Below, piece by piece: positions 6,736-15,470 of a stretch of 64,000 nucleotides of DNA. Position 1 is the stretch's first letter. Each line of letters opens with the position of its first letter. Under the pieces are notes generated by a model. It did not search any database. It saw nothing but the letters and a program-made list of their open reading frames with translations, and was not told where the DNA came from. The DNA comes from Aliikangiella marina. GTDB lineage: Bacteria; Pseudomonadota; Gammaproteobacteria; Enterobacterales; Kangiellaceae. The DNA lies in contig NZ_VIKR01000006.1 in assembly GCF_007004765.1 (NCBI RefSeq), forward strand, positions 1 through 64,000, read 5' to 3'. The position numbers and the translations under genes were made by a program.

Positions 6736-8757
6736 TTAATTATTAAACAATTCGTCGAGAAGCTCGTTATCGACTTGATTAGCGAGTGTCACTTTGAGTT
6801 TTGGGGTTCTTTCCATTTCTCGCTTAATAGCAAAATTGGCTTCTTTGTTTCTAGCCCAGCTTCGTCTCGCGATCCCGTTATTAACATCAAAAAACAACAT
6901 TGTCTTAAGTCGGCGCTCAGCATCAGGACTACCATCCAGCAGCATGCCAAATCCACCATTGGTGACCTCTCCCCAACCGACACCACCACCGTTGTGAATT
7001 GAAACCCAGGTTGCACCTCGAAAACTATCCCCAATTACGTTGTGAATAGCCATGTCAGCTGTAAAACGACTTCCATCATAAATATTCGAAGTTTCACGAA
7101 ATGGTGAGTCCGTTCCACTCACATCATGGTGATCGCGGCCGAGAACAACCGGACCAATTTCTCCCCGATTGATAGCATCATTGAACGCTTGGGCTATTTC
7201 CATTCGGCCTTGCGCATCGGCATACAATATTCTCGCTTGTGAACCAACAACTAATTGGTTTTGTTTCGCGTCGTTGATCCAAGTAATGTTATCTTGCATT
7301 TGTTGTTGAATTTCTTCGGGGGATTCTTGCATGATCTTGTTTAAAACTTTCGCCGCAATGAGATCGGTTTTATCCAAATCTGCAGAGTTTCCTGATGCAC
7401 AAACCCAACGGAAAGGGCCGAAACCATAATCGAAGCACATTGGTCCGAGAATGTCTTGCACATATGAAGGATATTTGAAATCGATTCCATTTTCAGCCAT
7501 AACATCAGCGCCTGCACGTGATGCTTCGAGCAGAAATGCATTACCATAATCGAAAAAATAAGTCCCTTTTGCGGTATGGTTATTTACGGCTGCAGCATGA
7601 CGTCTCAGAGATTCTTGTACCTTGACTTTAAAGGCGTCCGGCTCTTCTCGAATCAATCGGTTTGATTCTTCATAGCTTACATCGACCGGGTAATAGCCTC
7701 CAGACCATGGGTTGTGTAATGAAGTTTGATCAGAGCCGAGGTGGACAAAGATATCTTGTTCGTAAAAATTTTCCCAAACATCCACTACGTTACCAATATA
7801 GGCAATAGAAACTACTTGGCTTTTTGCTTGCGCTTCTTTTACTCGTTCGATGAGCGAGTCCATATCATCAATTAACTCATCAACCCACCCTTGTTGATGA
7901 CGCTTAATCGCCGCTTTAGGATTCACCTCTGCACAGACCGTAATGCAATTGGCAATATTGCCAGCTTTGGGTTGTGCGCCACTCATACCGCCCAAGCCGG
8001 CGGTTAGAAATATTTTTCCAGCAGGACTTTCGCCTTTGTTTAATACTTTACGAAATGCATTCATCACGGTGATTGTTGTGCCATGAACAATCCCTTGAGG
8101 GCCGATATACATAAATGAACCGGCGGTCATTTGGCCATATTGAGTAACGCCAAGCGCATTAAATTTTTCCCAATCGTCAGGTTTGGAGTAGTTTGGAATC
8201 ATCATGCCATTGGTAACCACAACTCGAGGGGCTTCCTCAGAAGAGGGGAACAGTCCCATTGGGTGGCCTGAATACAAATGCAATGTTTGATCTTTTTCCA
8301 TTTCGCTCAAGTATTTCATGGTTAATAGATACTGAGCCCAGTTCTGAAAAACAGCGCCGTTACCGCCATAAGTAATCAGCTCTTCGGGATGTTGTGCTAC
8401 CGCCGGATCAAGATTATTGTCTATCATTAACATAATCGCTGCCGCTTGTTGACATTTGGTGGGGTAATCCGATAAAGCGCGCGCTTTCATTAGATAGTTC
8501 GGCTTAAAACGGTACATATAAATCCGACCGAACTCATTCAGTTCGTGTGCAAATTCATGAGCTAATTCCTTGTGCCATTCTTTTGGAAAGTAGCGAAGCG
8601 CATTTCTTACAGCCAATTGTTTTTCTGCAGACGAAAGAATATCTTTACGCTTAGGCGCTCTATTAGCATCCGCAGGATAAGGTTTAGCTTGCGGAAGTTG
8701 TTTCGGGATACCTTGCTGGATTTGCGCTTGGAAAGTTATGTTAGACTCCATGGTCAT
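6736..8757 (-). CDS. hutU: Urocanate hydratase, long (eukaryote-like) form
   Basis: Adds water to urocanate to give imidazolone propionate, step two of histidine breakdown, using tightly bound NAD. The 673-aa product is about 115 residues longer than the usual bacterial HutU (~555) and close to the animal enzyme (~676). Shared blocks include RNALRYFPKEWHK, FGRIYMYRF, LDPAVAQ, YGGNGAVFQNWAQ, YSGHPMGLFPSS, GQMTAGSF, GLGGMSGAQ, GSDQTSLHNP, DHHDVSGTDSPFRETSN and HNGGGVGWGEV. It starts 13 bp after hutH ends. GAGGGAGAG precedes two candidate ATGs at 8757 and 8751. Confidence 0.96.
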   Translation of the reverse strand: MTMESNITFQAQIQQGIPKQLPQAKPYPADANRAPKRKDILSSAEKQLAVRNALRYFPKEWHKELAHEFAHELNEFGRIYMYRFKPNYLMKARALSDYPTKCQQAAAIMLMIDNNLDPAVAQHPEELITYGGNGAVFQNWAQYLLTMKYLSEMEKDQTLHLYSGHPMGLFPSSEEAPRVVVTNGMMIPNYSKPDDWEKFNALGVTQYGQMTAGSFMYIGPQGIVHGTTITVMNAFRKVLNKGESPAGKIFLTAGLGGMSGAQPKAGNIANCITVCAEVNPKAAIKRHQQGWVDELIDDMDSLIERVKEAQAKSQVVSIAYIGNVVDVWENFYEQDIFVHLGSDQTSLHNPWSGGYYPVDVSYEESNRLIREEPDAFKVKVQESLRRHAAAVNNHTAKGTYFFDYGNAFLLEASRAGADVMAENGIDFKYPSYVQDILGPMCFDYGFGPFRWVCASGNSADLDKTDLIAAKVLNKIMQESPEEIQQQMQDNITWINDAKQNQLVVGSQARILYADAQGRMEIAQAFNDAINRGEIGPVVLGRDHHDVSGTDSPFRETSNIYDGSRFTADMAIHNVIGDSFRGATWVSIHNGGGVGWGEVTNGGFGMLLDGSPDAERRLKTMLFFDVNNGIARRSWARNKEANFAIKREMERTPKLKVTLANQVDNELLDELFNN

Positions 8758-8770
8758 TCTCTCCCTCTAT

Positions 8771-10273
8771 TTATTGGCTAATGTTTACTTTAAATGCTTG
8801 CGATTTAACTAACTGAATCATAATGTCGATATCAGGCTTTAATAAGCGATCTTCTTCTAATTTAGCTACATGACGCCTAATTAATGAGAAGTTTTCTTCA
8901 ACGATTTCTGAGCAAGTATTAGGACGTCTAAACTCGATGGCTTGAGCTGCATACATGAGTTCTATCGCGAGAATTTTTTCTAAATTTCCTAAAATTTGAT
9001 TGAGCTTTCGACCAGAAATACTTCCCATAGAAACATGGTCTTCTTGACCCATTGAAGTCGGCACGCTGTCGGCAGAAGGCGGGAAGCACAAGGATTTGTT
9101 TTCCGTTACCAGCGCTGCTGTTGCGTATTGCGGAATCATCATGCCTGAATTGAGTCCGCCTGAAGTGGTTAAAAGACGCGGCAGGCCATGTAAGCCTTCC
9201 AACATCAAATAGCAGCGCCTGTCAGCAATGTTACCAAGCTCAGCGGCGGCAATCGATGCGTAGTCTAGAACCATTGCTAGCGGTTGGCCATGAAAACTAC
9301 CACCCGAGATTGCTTCTTCACTACTAATCACAATCGGATTGTCGGTGACTGAATTCATTTCTATTTCGGCTAACTCTAAGAGGTGAGCGTAGGCGTTTCG
9401 AGATGCCCCATGCACTTGCGGAATACAGCGCAGCGAATAAGGGTCTTGTACCCGATCGCAATCAGTATGCGCTGACATATTTTGCGAGCCATCGAAGAAT
9501 GTCCACAGCCGACTAGCAACCTCCACATTGCCTCTAAATGGACGAGTCGCGTGTAACTCCGCTCTAAAAGGTTGCTTGCTGCCTTGCATACCTTCGATAC
9601 TCATAGCACCTGCCATGTCGGCAAGGTCTAATAAATAACGCATTTTTGTGAGGGCAGTGATTGCGTGTGCGAGGATAAATTGGGTACCGTTGATAAGTGC
9701 TAGACCTTCTTTCGCGTGAAGCTCAAGCGGCGCTAATTGATATGCTTTCAATAGTTGGCTGGCAGGAACGCGTTGCTCGTTGTGCCAAAACTCGCCTTCT
9801 CCGATAAGTGGCAAAAATAAGTGTGATAAAGGCGCTAAATCACCTGAAGCGCCGACCGAGCCTTGTTCCGGGACAACTGGGATAATATCGTGCTCAATAA
9901 ACGTGAGCATTCTTTCTACAACTTCCAAACGGATCCCAGAAAATCCCTGACTCAATGCATGAACTTTGGTTATTAGCATGAGTTTGGAAATCGCTTTGTC
10001 GATCGGTTCACCGACGCCAACGGCGTGAGTGATGAGTAGATTTTTTTGTAATATATGAGTCTCTTCGGGGGAAATTTGAGTATCACACAAAGGCCCAAAC
10101 CCCGTATTAATTCCATAAACGGCTTTATCTGAATTAGCCATTGCTTCAACATTTTGGCGACTCTCGTTAATTTTATTTTTCGCCTGATCGCAAAGTTCTG
10201 CTTTGATACTTCCGTTTGCAATTTGGTTAACAATATCAAGACTGAGATGGTCAACACCGTATCTAAATATCAT
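8771..10273 (-). CDS. hutH: Histidine ammonia-lyase
   Basis: Deaminates L-histidine to urocanate, step one of histidine use. The 500-aa protein has the Ala-Ser-Gly triad at 142-144 (GSVGASGDLAPL), which cyclises to the MIO electrophile. The catalytic tyrosine region YGINTGFG (53-60), QGSKQPFR, QDPYSLRC and SADSVPTSMGQEDHVSMG also match the family. The start ATG has GAGGAAC ~6 bp upstream. It sits between hutC and hutU, all on the minus strand, so transcription probably runs hutC-hutH-hutU or from a promoter in the 65-bp gap before hutH. Confidence 0.97.
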   Translation of the reverse strand: MIFRYGVDHLSLDIVNQIANGSIKAELCDQAKNKINESRQNVEAMANSDKAVYGINTGFGPLCDTQISPEETHILQKNLLITHAVGVGEPIDKAISKLMLITKVHALSQGFSGIRLEVVERMLTFIEHDIIPVVPEQGSVGASGDLAPLSHLFLPLIGEGEFWHNEQRVPASQLLKAYQLAPLELHAKEGLALINGTQFILAHAITALTKMRYLLDLADMAGAMSIEGMQGSKQPFRAELHATRPFRGNVEVASRLWTFFDGSQNMSAHTDCDRVQDPYSLRCIPQVHGASRNAYAHLLELAEIEMNSVTDNPIVISSEEAISGGSFHGQPLAMVLDYASIAAAELGNIADRRCYLMLEGLHGLPRLLTTSGGLNSGMMIPQYATAALVTENKSLCFPPSADSVPTSMGQEDHVSMGSISGRKLNQILGNLEKILAIELMYAAQAIEFRRPNTCSEIVEENFSLIRRHVAKLEEDRLLKPDIDIMIQLVKSQAFKVNISQ

Positions 10274-10301
10274 TTTAAGTTCCTCATTTGAAATGTTTTA
10301 T

Positions 10302-10335
10302 ACTCTTCAAAAGCGCTTATCATGAAGAGTTTTTA
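10302..10335. promoter_or_regulatory. Hairpin between hutC and hutH
   Basis: ACTCTTCA (10302-10309) and TGAAGAGT (10323-10330) form an 8-bp stem around a loop holding the palindrome AAGCGCTT. The flanking T-run (10331-10335) lies on the plus strand, so on the minus strand this is not a classical terminator. It may be an mRNA processing or attenuation element that sets hutC and hutHU levels apart. Confidence 0.35.
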
Positions 10336-10338
10336 TAG

Positions 10339-11049
10339 CTAGACGGTCTTAAATTTAGTACCTAGGCGATATCGCTTTCCAGGGTGATAGAGCCTTGCGA
10401 AACTAACAAGCTGGTTATGGCACCAAGTTTTACGTTCTACAAATAACACCGCTTCATCAAAATCTAATTTAAGTAGGTGACGAATGTCTTTGTCACCGAT
10501 AATGGCTTCTACTTGATGTTCTGCTTCTGTGACCGGTGCGATGGATGATAAATATTCACTCGGGGTTATTTCGGCAAAGCTTTGCTGGTGATAATCAGGC
10601 GCAATTTCACTATTAACCCATCGGTACTCTAATTGAATGGGATGATCGTCTTGAAAGTGCAAAAGCTGAGAATGTTCACACTTATCGCCGTGATTTAAAC
10701 CCAGTTTTTTTTCAATTTCCGCCGATACAGCTCTTCTTTCGCAGAGGAGCAATTGAGCGTGATGCTCATGACCTTGTTCGCGAATTTCTGAGGCGATACT
10801 GCGAATTTGGATTAAAGATGACTGCTGTTTTTCTTCTGCGACAAAGCTGCCTTTGCCTTTGACTCGCACCAAGGTACCTTCATGATAAAGCTCTTGTAAT
10901 GCGCGTCTAGCAGTCATTCGACTTACTTTGCAAAGGTCGACGAGTTCGTTTTCGGAGGGAACACGCTCTCCCGCAGACCAAAGCTGCTGACTGATGCCAT
11001 CTAAAATGTAAGACTTAACTTGGCGATATCGCGGGTCATTTTTCTTCAT
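10339..11049 (-). CDS. hutC: Histidine utilisation repressor, GntR/HutC family
   Basis: A 236-residue GntR-type regulator. The N-terminal winged helix is at ~7-75, with PSENELVDLCKVSRMTARRA and LVRVKGKGSFV. The UTRA effector domain (~95-236) ends in the typical KRYRLGTKF. HutC repressors bind TTGTATATACAA-like palindromes and release them when urocanate is bound. Such a palindrome lies 24 bp upstream of this start, so the gene is probably autoregulated. A TTG one codon upstream is possible, but ATG at 11049 is preferred. The leader is very short and lacks a clear ribosome site. Confidence 0.93.
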   Translation of the reverse strand: MKKNDPRYRQVKSYILDGISQQLWSAGERVPSENELVDLCKVSRMTARRALQELYHEGTLVRVKGKGSFVAEEKQQSSLIQIRSIASEIREQGHEHHAQLLLCERRAVSAEIEKKLGLNHGDKCEHSQLLHFQDDHPIQLEYRWVNSEIAPDYHQQSFAEITPSEYLSSIAPVTEAEHQVEAIIGDKDIRHLLKLDFDEAVLFVERKTWCHNQLVSFARLYHPGKRYRLGTKFKTV

Positions 11050-11072
11050 CAAGATATTATGCTATCTTTAAG

Positions 11073-11084
11073 TTGTATATACAA
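11073..11084. promoter_or_regulatory. HutC operator
   Basis: The perfect 12-bp palindrome TTGTATATACAA lies between divergent hutC and hutG and matches the known HutC site in pseudomonads. On the minus strand its TTGTAT can act as a -35 box with CATAAT 17 bp downstream as -10, so repressor and polymerase would compete. Confidence 0.8.
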
Positions 11085-11224
11085 GTCGAATTTGGCAAAG
11101 TTTGATTGAATGAAGCTCTCGCATAACTCATAGCGAAGTCTTGGATTAATTGCTGGGCCTGCCTTAACCTGCGCTACTTTTTTGGGTTAAGTGTCAGATT
11201 AGAAATAAGTTTGGACGGTCATAA

Positions 11225-12022
11225 ATGAAGATCTTTAATTATATCGAGGGGGAGCTACCCATTCTTATCTCGATCCCTCACAACGGCGCACGCATACCAC
11301 CGCAAGTGGCTGCCAAAATGCGGCCAGCCGCCTTAACGTCGGTAGATAGCGATTGGCATTTGGACAGGCTTTATCAATTTGCGGGTGATATGGGATGTCA
11401 CTTTTTGATACCAGAGTTTTCGCGCTATGTTATTGATTTAAATCGGTCTAGTCATGATGACTCATTGTATCCCGGTGCGGATGTTCCAGGATTATGCCCC
11501 ATCAATCAATTTGATTATCAGCCAATTTATCGTGATGGAGGTGAGCCTAATGTCGATGAAATTGCACGAAGAGTGGAGACTTATTGGCGACCTTATCATG
11601 ATAAATTAAGCGAAACGCTCCAATCGTTAAGTTCTCGTTTTGGTTACGTCTTGTTGTTTGAAGCGCACTCGATTCAGTCTCAAGTACCGAGATTTTTCGA
11701 AGGAGTATTACCGGATTTTAATTTTGGCAATTTTGATGAGAAAAGCAGCTCTGAGGGATTGACGCAATTAGTTAAGGATTGGCGACCGGAGGGGTATAGT
11801 AAAGTTTTTAACCAGCGATTCAAAGGGGGGTACATCACTCGCCACTATGGAGAGCCTTTAAAAAACATTGATAGCTTGCAGTTAGAACTTTCACAAGCCA
11901 CTTATATGAATGAGAGTACATTGGAGTACGATAATGTCAAAGCCGGTAAAGTACAGTTGCAATTAGGAAGTTTGTTCCAGTCATTAGCACAATTTGTCCG
12001 CGAAAAAACTAAAAACGACTAA
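11225..12022 (+). CDS. hutG: N-formylglutamate deformylase
   Basis: Hydrolyses N-formyl-L-glutamate to glutamate and formate, the last step of the five-step histidine pathway (the HutF/HutG route). The 265-aa protein has the family start ISIPHNGARIPPQV, the segment DSDWHLDRLY, SRYVIDLNRS, LFEAHSIQ and GGYITRHYG, which include probable metal ligands. It is divergent from hutC and shares its operator region. Using this enzyme predicts a formimidoylglutamate deiminase (HutF) elsewhere; neither hutF nor hutI is in the window. The next gene starts only ~11 bp downstream. Confidence 0.92.
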   Translation: MKIFNYIEGELPILISIPHNGARIPPQVAAKMRPAALTSVDSDWHLDRLYQFAGDMGCHFLIPEFSRYVIDLNRSSHDDSLYPGADVPGLCPINQFDYQPIYRDGGEPNVDEIARRVETYWRPYHDKLSETLQSLSSRFGYVLLFEAHSIQSQVPRFFEGVLPDFNFGNFDEKSSSEGLTQLVKDWRPEGYSKVFNQRFKGGYITRHYGEPLKNIDSLQLELSQATYMNESTLEYDNVKAGKVQLQLGSLFQSLAQFVREKTKND

Positions 12023-12033
12023 ACTTAAAAGTG

Positions 12034-13269
12034 ATGAAGCATTTAAAAAGAGTCAAAGTGTTTAGCGAGGATCTACAATCAGGGATGTTTGTGGCTGAAC
12101 TCGATCGTGACTGGAGTGAAAGTAGCTTTTTACTCCAAGGTTTTGTTATTGAAGGACCTGAGGATGTCGAGGAAGTCAAAAAACAATGCGAGTTTGTTTA
12201 TGTTGATTTTCGCAGCGATGAAGAGTTTAAACACTACAAATTAAAAACGACTCGGTCGACCAGCTATAAGCAATCACTCGAAGGGCAAAGCTTTGATGCG
12301 GGTTATAACTTACGAGCCAAACTGAAACCTGCTTTATCGCGAAGGCGCAAATCTAGCCGCCTTATGAAAGGTGTTTTAGATAAAATAATGTTGGGTGAAG
12401 ACTTTGACATTCAAGGAGTTAAAGACTCTGTAAAGGACAACGTCAAACAAGTGCTTGAGAACGAAGAGGCCATGCTGATGATGACGATGCTCAAAAGCGC
12501 TAATGAAGACATAGCAGAGCATGCACTTAATGTCAGTATCTTAGCTATTGGATTTGCCCAAGCTTTAGGACTCAGTCAGACACAATTAGAAGATGTTGGC
12601 ATGTCGGCTTTATTGCATGATATTGGTCAAATGAGAGTTGACCAAAAAGTGATCAGAAAGCAAGGAAAGCTAAATCAAAATGAAAGGATGGAGGTTGTTA
12701 AACATACTCAATTTGGTTTCGATCTATTATCGGCCAAACGCGATTTGACTCCCTCTTGCATTGACGTCGCTTTATCGCATCATGAGCGTCTGAGTGGACA
12801 GGGATATCCTCGGGGCTTAAAGGGTGATCAAATATCCAAAATAGTTCGTCTGGTTAGCATCATAGATGTATTTGATTCCTTGACCAGTCATCAATCATAT
12901 CGAAAAGGGTTAAGCGTGATGGAAGCCTACAAGGTCCTAATGGCTGGAAAGGGCACGCACTTTGATGAGAATATGGTACTTAAGTTTATAGAGTGGCGTA
13001 GTATCTATCCGCCAGGTTCGATTGTCGAAATGGAAAGTGGTGAAGTGGGGATTGTTGTCAAAACCAATCAACAACATAAACTTAAGCCGAGAGTTTTATT
13101 GGTTCTTGATGAATACAAACAGCCACGTCGAGAACGCATGGTCGATTTAGCTAAATTCGATCTTGATCCTGAGTCTAAACCTTATAAAATAATCAAAGCC
13201 TTCGAAAATTCAGCATTTGGTATAGATTTACAAGACTATGCTGAGAAAGGCTTGAAAATTCATACCTAG
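12034..13269 (+). CDS. DUF3391/HD-GYP domain protein, likely c-di-GMP phosphodiesterase
   Basis: A 411-aa cytoplasmic protein with an N-terminal DUF3391 region (~1-130: LQSGMFVAELDRDW, FVYVDF) and a central HD-GYP domain (~150-320). Metal ligands are visible in EHALNVS, LLHDIGQ, VVKHTQFGF and SHHERLSGQGYP. HD-GYP proteins split cyclic di-GMP. Two signature positions deviate: HDIGK is HDIGQ, and the D of HHE..DG.GYP is replaced by S. The GYP itself is intact, so activity is plausible but not certain. It starts 11 bp after hutG (a GTG at 12031 is possible) and may be co-transcribed with it. Confidence 0.88.
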   Translation: MKHLKRVKVFSEDLQSGMFVAELDRDWSESSFLLQGFVIEGPEDVEEVKKQCEFVYVDFRSDEEFKHYKLKTTRSTSYKQSLEGQSFDAGYNLRAKLKPALSRRRKSSRLMKGVLDKIMLGEDFDIQGVKDSVKDNVKQVLENEEAMLMMTMLKSANEDIAEHALNVSILAIGFAQALGLSQTQLEDVGMSALLHDIGQMRVDQKVIRKQGKLNQNERMEVVKHTQFGFDLLSAKRDLTPSCIDVALSHHERLSGQGYPRGLKGDQISKIVRLVSIIDVFDSLTSHQSYRKGLSVMEAYKVLMAGKGTHFDENMVLKFIEWRSIYPPGSIVEMESGEVGIVVKTNQQHKLKPRVLLVLDEYKQPRRERMVDLAKFDLDPESKPYKIIKAFENSAFGIDLQDYAEKGLKIHT

Positions 13270-13303
13270 TCATTTTACCCCTTATTTCCCGGAATTAATA
13301 ATT

Positions 13304-13807
13304 ATGAGTGGTGTTTTACAAGAAATGCTTGTATTGCTATCTGAAGAAGATAGAGCGGCCTTTGAGCAACTCGCTCAAAAAATGAAGCAAGTCAATGGTG
13401 ATGTTTCATTGTTGTCTGTGGAAGACAGACAAATGATCCAATTAATGGAGGCAAAATACGGCGAGCAGATTAATCAAACTCATAACAAGGCTAACCAGTT
13501 TGAGAACTTTGATATTTTAGAGTTACCGTTTGCGCAACATGTTAGGCAGTTATTAGCACGTGATTTAGGAGAGAAATATCCTACCGAAGAGGATGCTGTT
13601 CGGTTTGCTTTCGAAAACAAATGGTTACCGGTCGATTGCCAAGATCAAAATCTTGTCGCTGAGTTGTATGAACGCTTTGGTGAAGATATCAAAGAGATGA
13701 ATCAGTGGCGAAATGAGATGGTTGAAACACAATCAGATCCAAAAATGGCTTTGGGATTGGCGTGGTTTATGATTATTTTTAAATTAAATGAAAGGCTCAA
13801 TGGCTAA
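13304..13807 (+). CDS. Hypothetical helical protein, 167 aa
   Basis: I do not recognise the family. The protein is acidic and predicted largely helical: LLSEEDRAAFEQLAQKMKQV, a repeat-like LLSVEDRQMIQLMEAKYGEQ, then the core DILELPFAQHVRQLLARDLG and WLPVDCQDQNLVAELYERFG. The two LLS.EDR segments (residues ~11 and ~36) look like a short internal duplication. It has no signal or clear membrane segment, although the last 20 residues are hydrophobic (LGLAWFMIIFKL). GGAATT precedes the ATG. It lies 34 bp after the HD-GYP gene, probably in the same transcript. Confidence 0.75.
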   Translation: MSGVLQEMLVLLSEEDRAAFEQLAQKMKQVNGDVSLLSVEDRQMIQLMEAKYGEQINQTHNKANQFENFDILELPFAQHVRQLLARDLGEKYPTEEDAVRFAFENKWLPVDCQDQNLVAELYERFGEDIKEMNQWRNEMVETQSDPKMALGLAWFMIIFKLNERLNG

Positions 13808-13919
13808 AGCATTAACAACCTTAACGTTATAATTATATGTGCCAATGAGCTTGTTCTCTCATTAATTGACTATGCCAGCCAGCACTGGTTTTAGTGTTAG
13901 AACTTCGAGGCTACTTTTA

Positions 13920-13954
13920 CAATAAAAATGCCGATAATATTGATACTCGGCATT
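13920..13954 (-). terminator. Minus-strand terminator
   Basis: AATGCCGA (13927-13934)/TCGGCATT (13947-13954). Read on the minus strand the hairpin is followed by T-rich sequence. It lies just after the small minus-strand frame at 13970 and implies that something is, or was, transcribed there. Confidence 0.6.
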
Positions 13955-13969
13955 ATCAATACTTATTAT

Positions 13970-14104
13970 TTAATCCGGCTTTCCATTTTGACTCTCCAAA
14001 ACAGCTCGCCTTATCGTTTCAATCGTTTTGGCCTTAGCTGACGCTGCCATTTTAACTGTTGTTACTCGATAACCAGTGCAAGCCGAGACACCCGAGCAAT
14101 ATTG
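13970..14104 (-). pseudogene. Possible decayed coding remnant
   Basis: The 450-bp gap 13808-14256 holds no full gene. On the minus strand, 44 open codons end with MAASAKAKTIETIRRAVLES and QNGKPD before a stop, 16 bp ahead of a terminator. In another minus frame just upstream (14065-14200), a protein-like stretch reads RYQLMVPLQLKVVCDNIARV then SRLALVIE. Together they look like one small gene broken by frameshifts, or a 26-codon ORF (13970-14050) with its own terminator. No family recognised. Confidence 0.3.
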
Positions 14105-14256
14105 TCACAAACCACCTTAAGCTGCAGAGGCACCATCAATTGATATCTTTCTGTGTTTGAAGCGTATCTGCTTTAACGTTAACGATAGAGCGATTCAGTT
14201 TTGATTCATTTACAACATGGTTTAATAGGCTCAACGTCAATAAACGGATACTGATT

Positions 14257-15420
14257 ATGAAAATTGTTATTGCTTTGATAGCTTTGTTTGCGAGTTTTTC
14301 TATTTTCGCCGCGAGTGACGCTCAGTCAAAAAGAGTTGAATCGTTACCCAAAGCGAGTGTTTCAAGCGCTAAGATTGATGAGACCAAGATTATCAAAAAA
14401 TCGTCAGAGGGCGTTAAATTGACGCGCCGAACTCAGGAAAAAGTAAAACGGCCAGAAAGTCTAAAAACGCAAGTTAAAACATCAAAGAAGCAACGTCCTT
14501 TGGCGCTAGAACAATCAAAAAATGCCTATGCCTATAGTATTTATGATGCCTGGACAACGCTAGAGTTCGATTATGATGGCGACGGTTATTTTAGTGAGTT
14601 TACCGTAACATTTGATGTCGATAATTCCGGCGGTTACTCGGATATCTATGCCGAAATGTATTTAAGTCGCGATGGTGGTCCCTGGATCCATTTAAATACT
14701 ACCGAAGTGTTTACAATTTACGGTAACGATAGTGATGCTTACAGTGTGACTACCTTGCTTAATTATGATTTTCCAACAGGCTATTACGACCTTGTTATCG
14801 ATGTTTATGAGGCGGGTTACACCGGTATTGTAGCCACCGCAGGGCCCGCTGACTTTTATGGACTACAAAGTTTGCCTTTAGAAGATGATGAGCATGAGCT
14901 GAGTAGTAACGATACCCAAATTAGCTATGTTGCTTCAACCATTGCTGACGACTTTGATAGAGATGGTTTTTTTACAGCACTCACGCTTGAGTATGATATT
15001 GATACTTTAGATGCTGGGAGACTAGTATACAGTGAGGTCGACCTGACGAATGTTGATACTTTTGAGCGAGTCACGCTTGCGACAGAAGATTATTTTGTCG
15101 GTAATCAAACAGAATTCTTAGATTTAATTTTGGAGACTGGTTATCAGGCTGGGTGGTACGACATTGAAATTAGAGTCGTTGACAGTGTTACCGGTGAAGT
15201 TATTGCCAATGCCGCACAAGAGTTCGCTGGACTGATTCAATTGCCTTTGGAGTCGATTAACTATGATAACTTCGTCGATAACCCAGTCGTTAATCAAGGT
15301 GATGTCTATGTTGGAGATGCGGTTATCGTTCATGAAAGCGGAGGTGGTTCTTTTGGCTGGATGCTGCTTGCATTATTTGGATTGATACCGGTTAGAAGAA
15401 AGTTAGTGAATAAACATTAA
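14257..15420 (+). CDS. Choice-of-anchor H-type surface protein with GlyGly-CTERM
   Basis: A 387-aa exported protein. Residues 1-18 (MKIVIALIALFASFSIFAAS) are a signal peptide, then a Lys/Ser-rich linker (~20-90). Two homologous beta domains follow, opening with DYDGDGYFSEFTVTFDVD (~107) and DFDRDGFFTALTLEYDID (~233); their Asp-rich loops suggest calcium binding. The C terminus is GGGSFGWMLLALFGLIPVRRK: a Gly-Gly motif, a membrane segment and a basic tail. This is the GlyGly-CTERM signal cleaved by rhombosortase. The layout matches the choice-of-anchor H family. Function unknown; location is the cell surface or secreted. No rhombosortase is in the window. Confidence 0.85.
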   Translation: MKIVIALIALFASFSIFAASDAQSKRVESLPKASVSSAKIDETKIIKKSSEGVKLTRRTQEKVKRPESLKTQVKTSKKQRPLALEQSKNAYAYSIYDAWTTLEFDYDGDGYFSEFTVTFDVDNSGGYSDIYAEMYLSRDGGPWIHLNTTEVFTIYGNDSDAYSVTTLLNYDFPTGYYDLVIDVYEAGYTGIVATAGPADFYGLQSLPLEDDEHELSSNDTQISYVASTIADDFDRDGFFTALTLEYDIDTLDAGRLVYSEVDLTNVDTFERVTLATEDYFVGNQTEFLDLILETGYQAGWYDIEIRVVDSVTGEVIANAAQEFAGLIQLPLESINYDNFVDNPVVNQGDVYVGDAVIVHESGGGSFGWMLLALFGLIPVRRKLVNKH

Positions 15421-15439
15421 CCCCGTAGAGTACACCAAT

Positions 15440-15468
15440 AAAAAAAGGCGCTTGTAGCGCCTTTTTTA
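15440..15468. terminator. Bidirectional terminator
   Basis: AAGGCGCT-TGTA-GCGCCTT with A and T runs, between the convergent surface-protein gene and zapD. Confidence 0.9.
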
Positions 15469-15470
15469 TG

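Noticed and set aside
6775-7034. Three short ORFs within hutU
   Set aside because: Shadows in other frames of a well-conserved enzyme.
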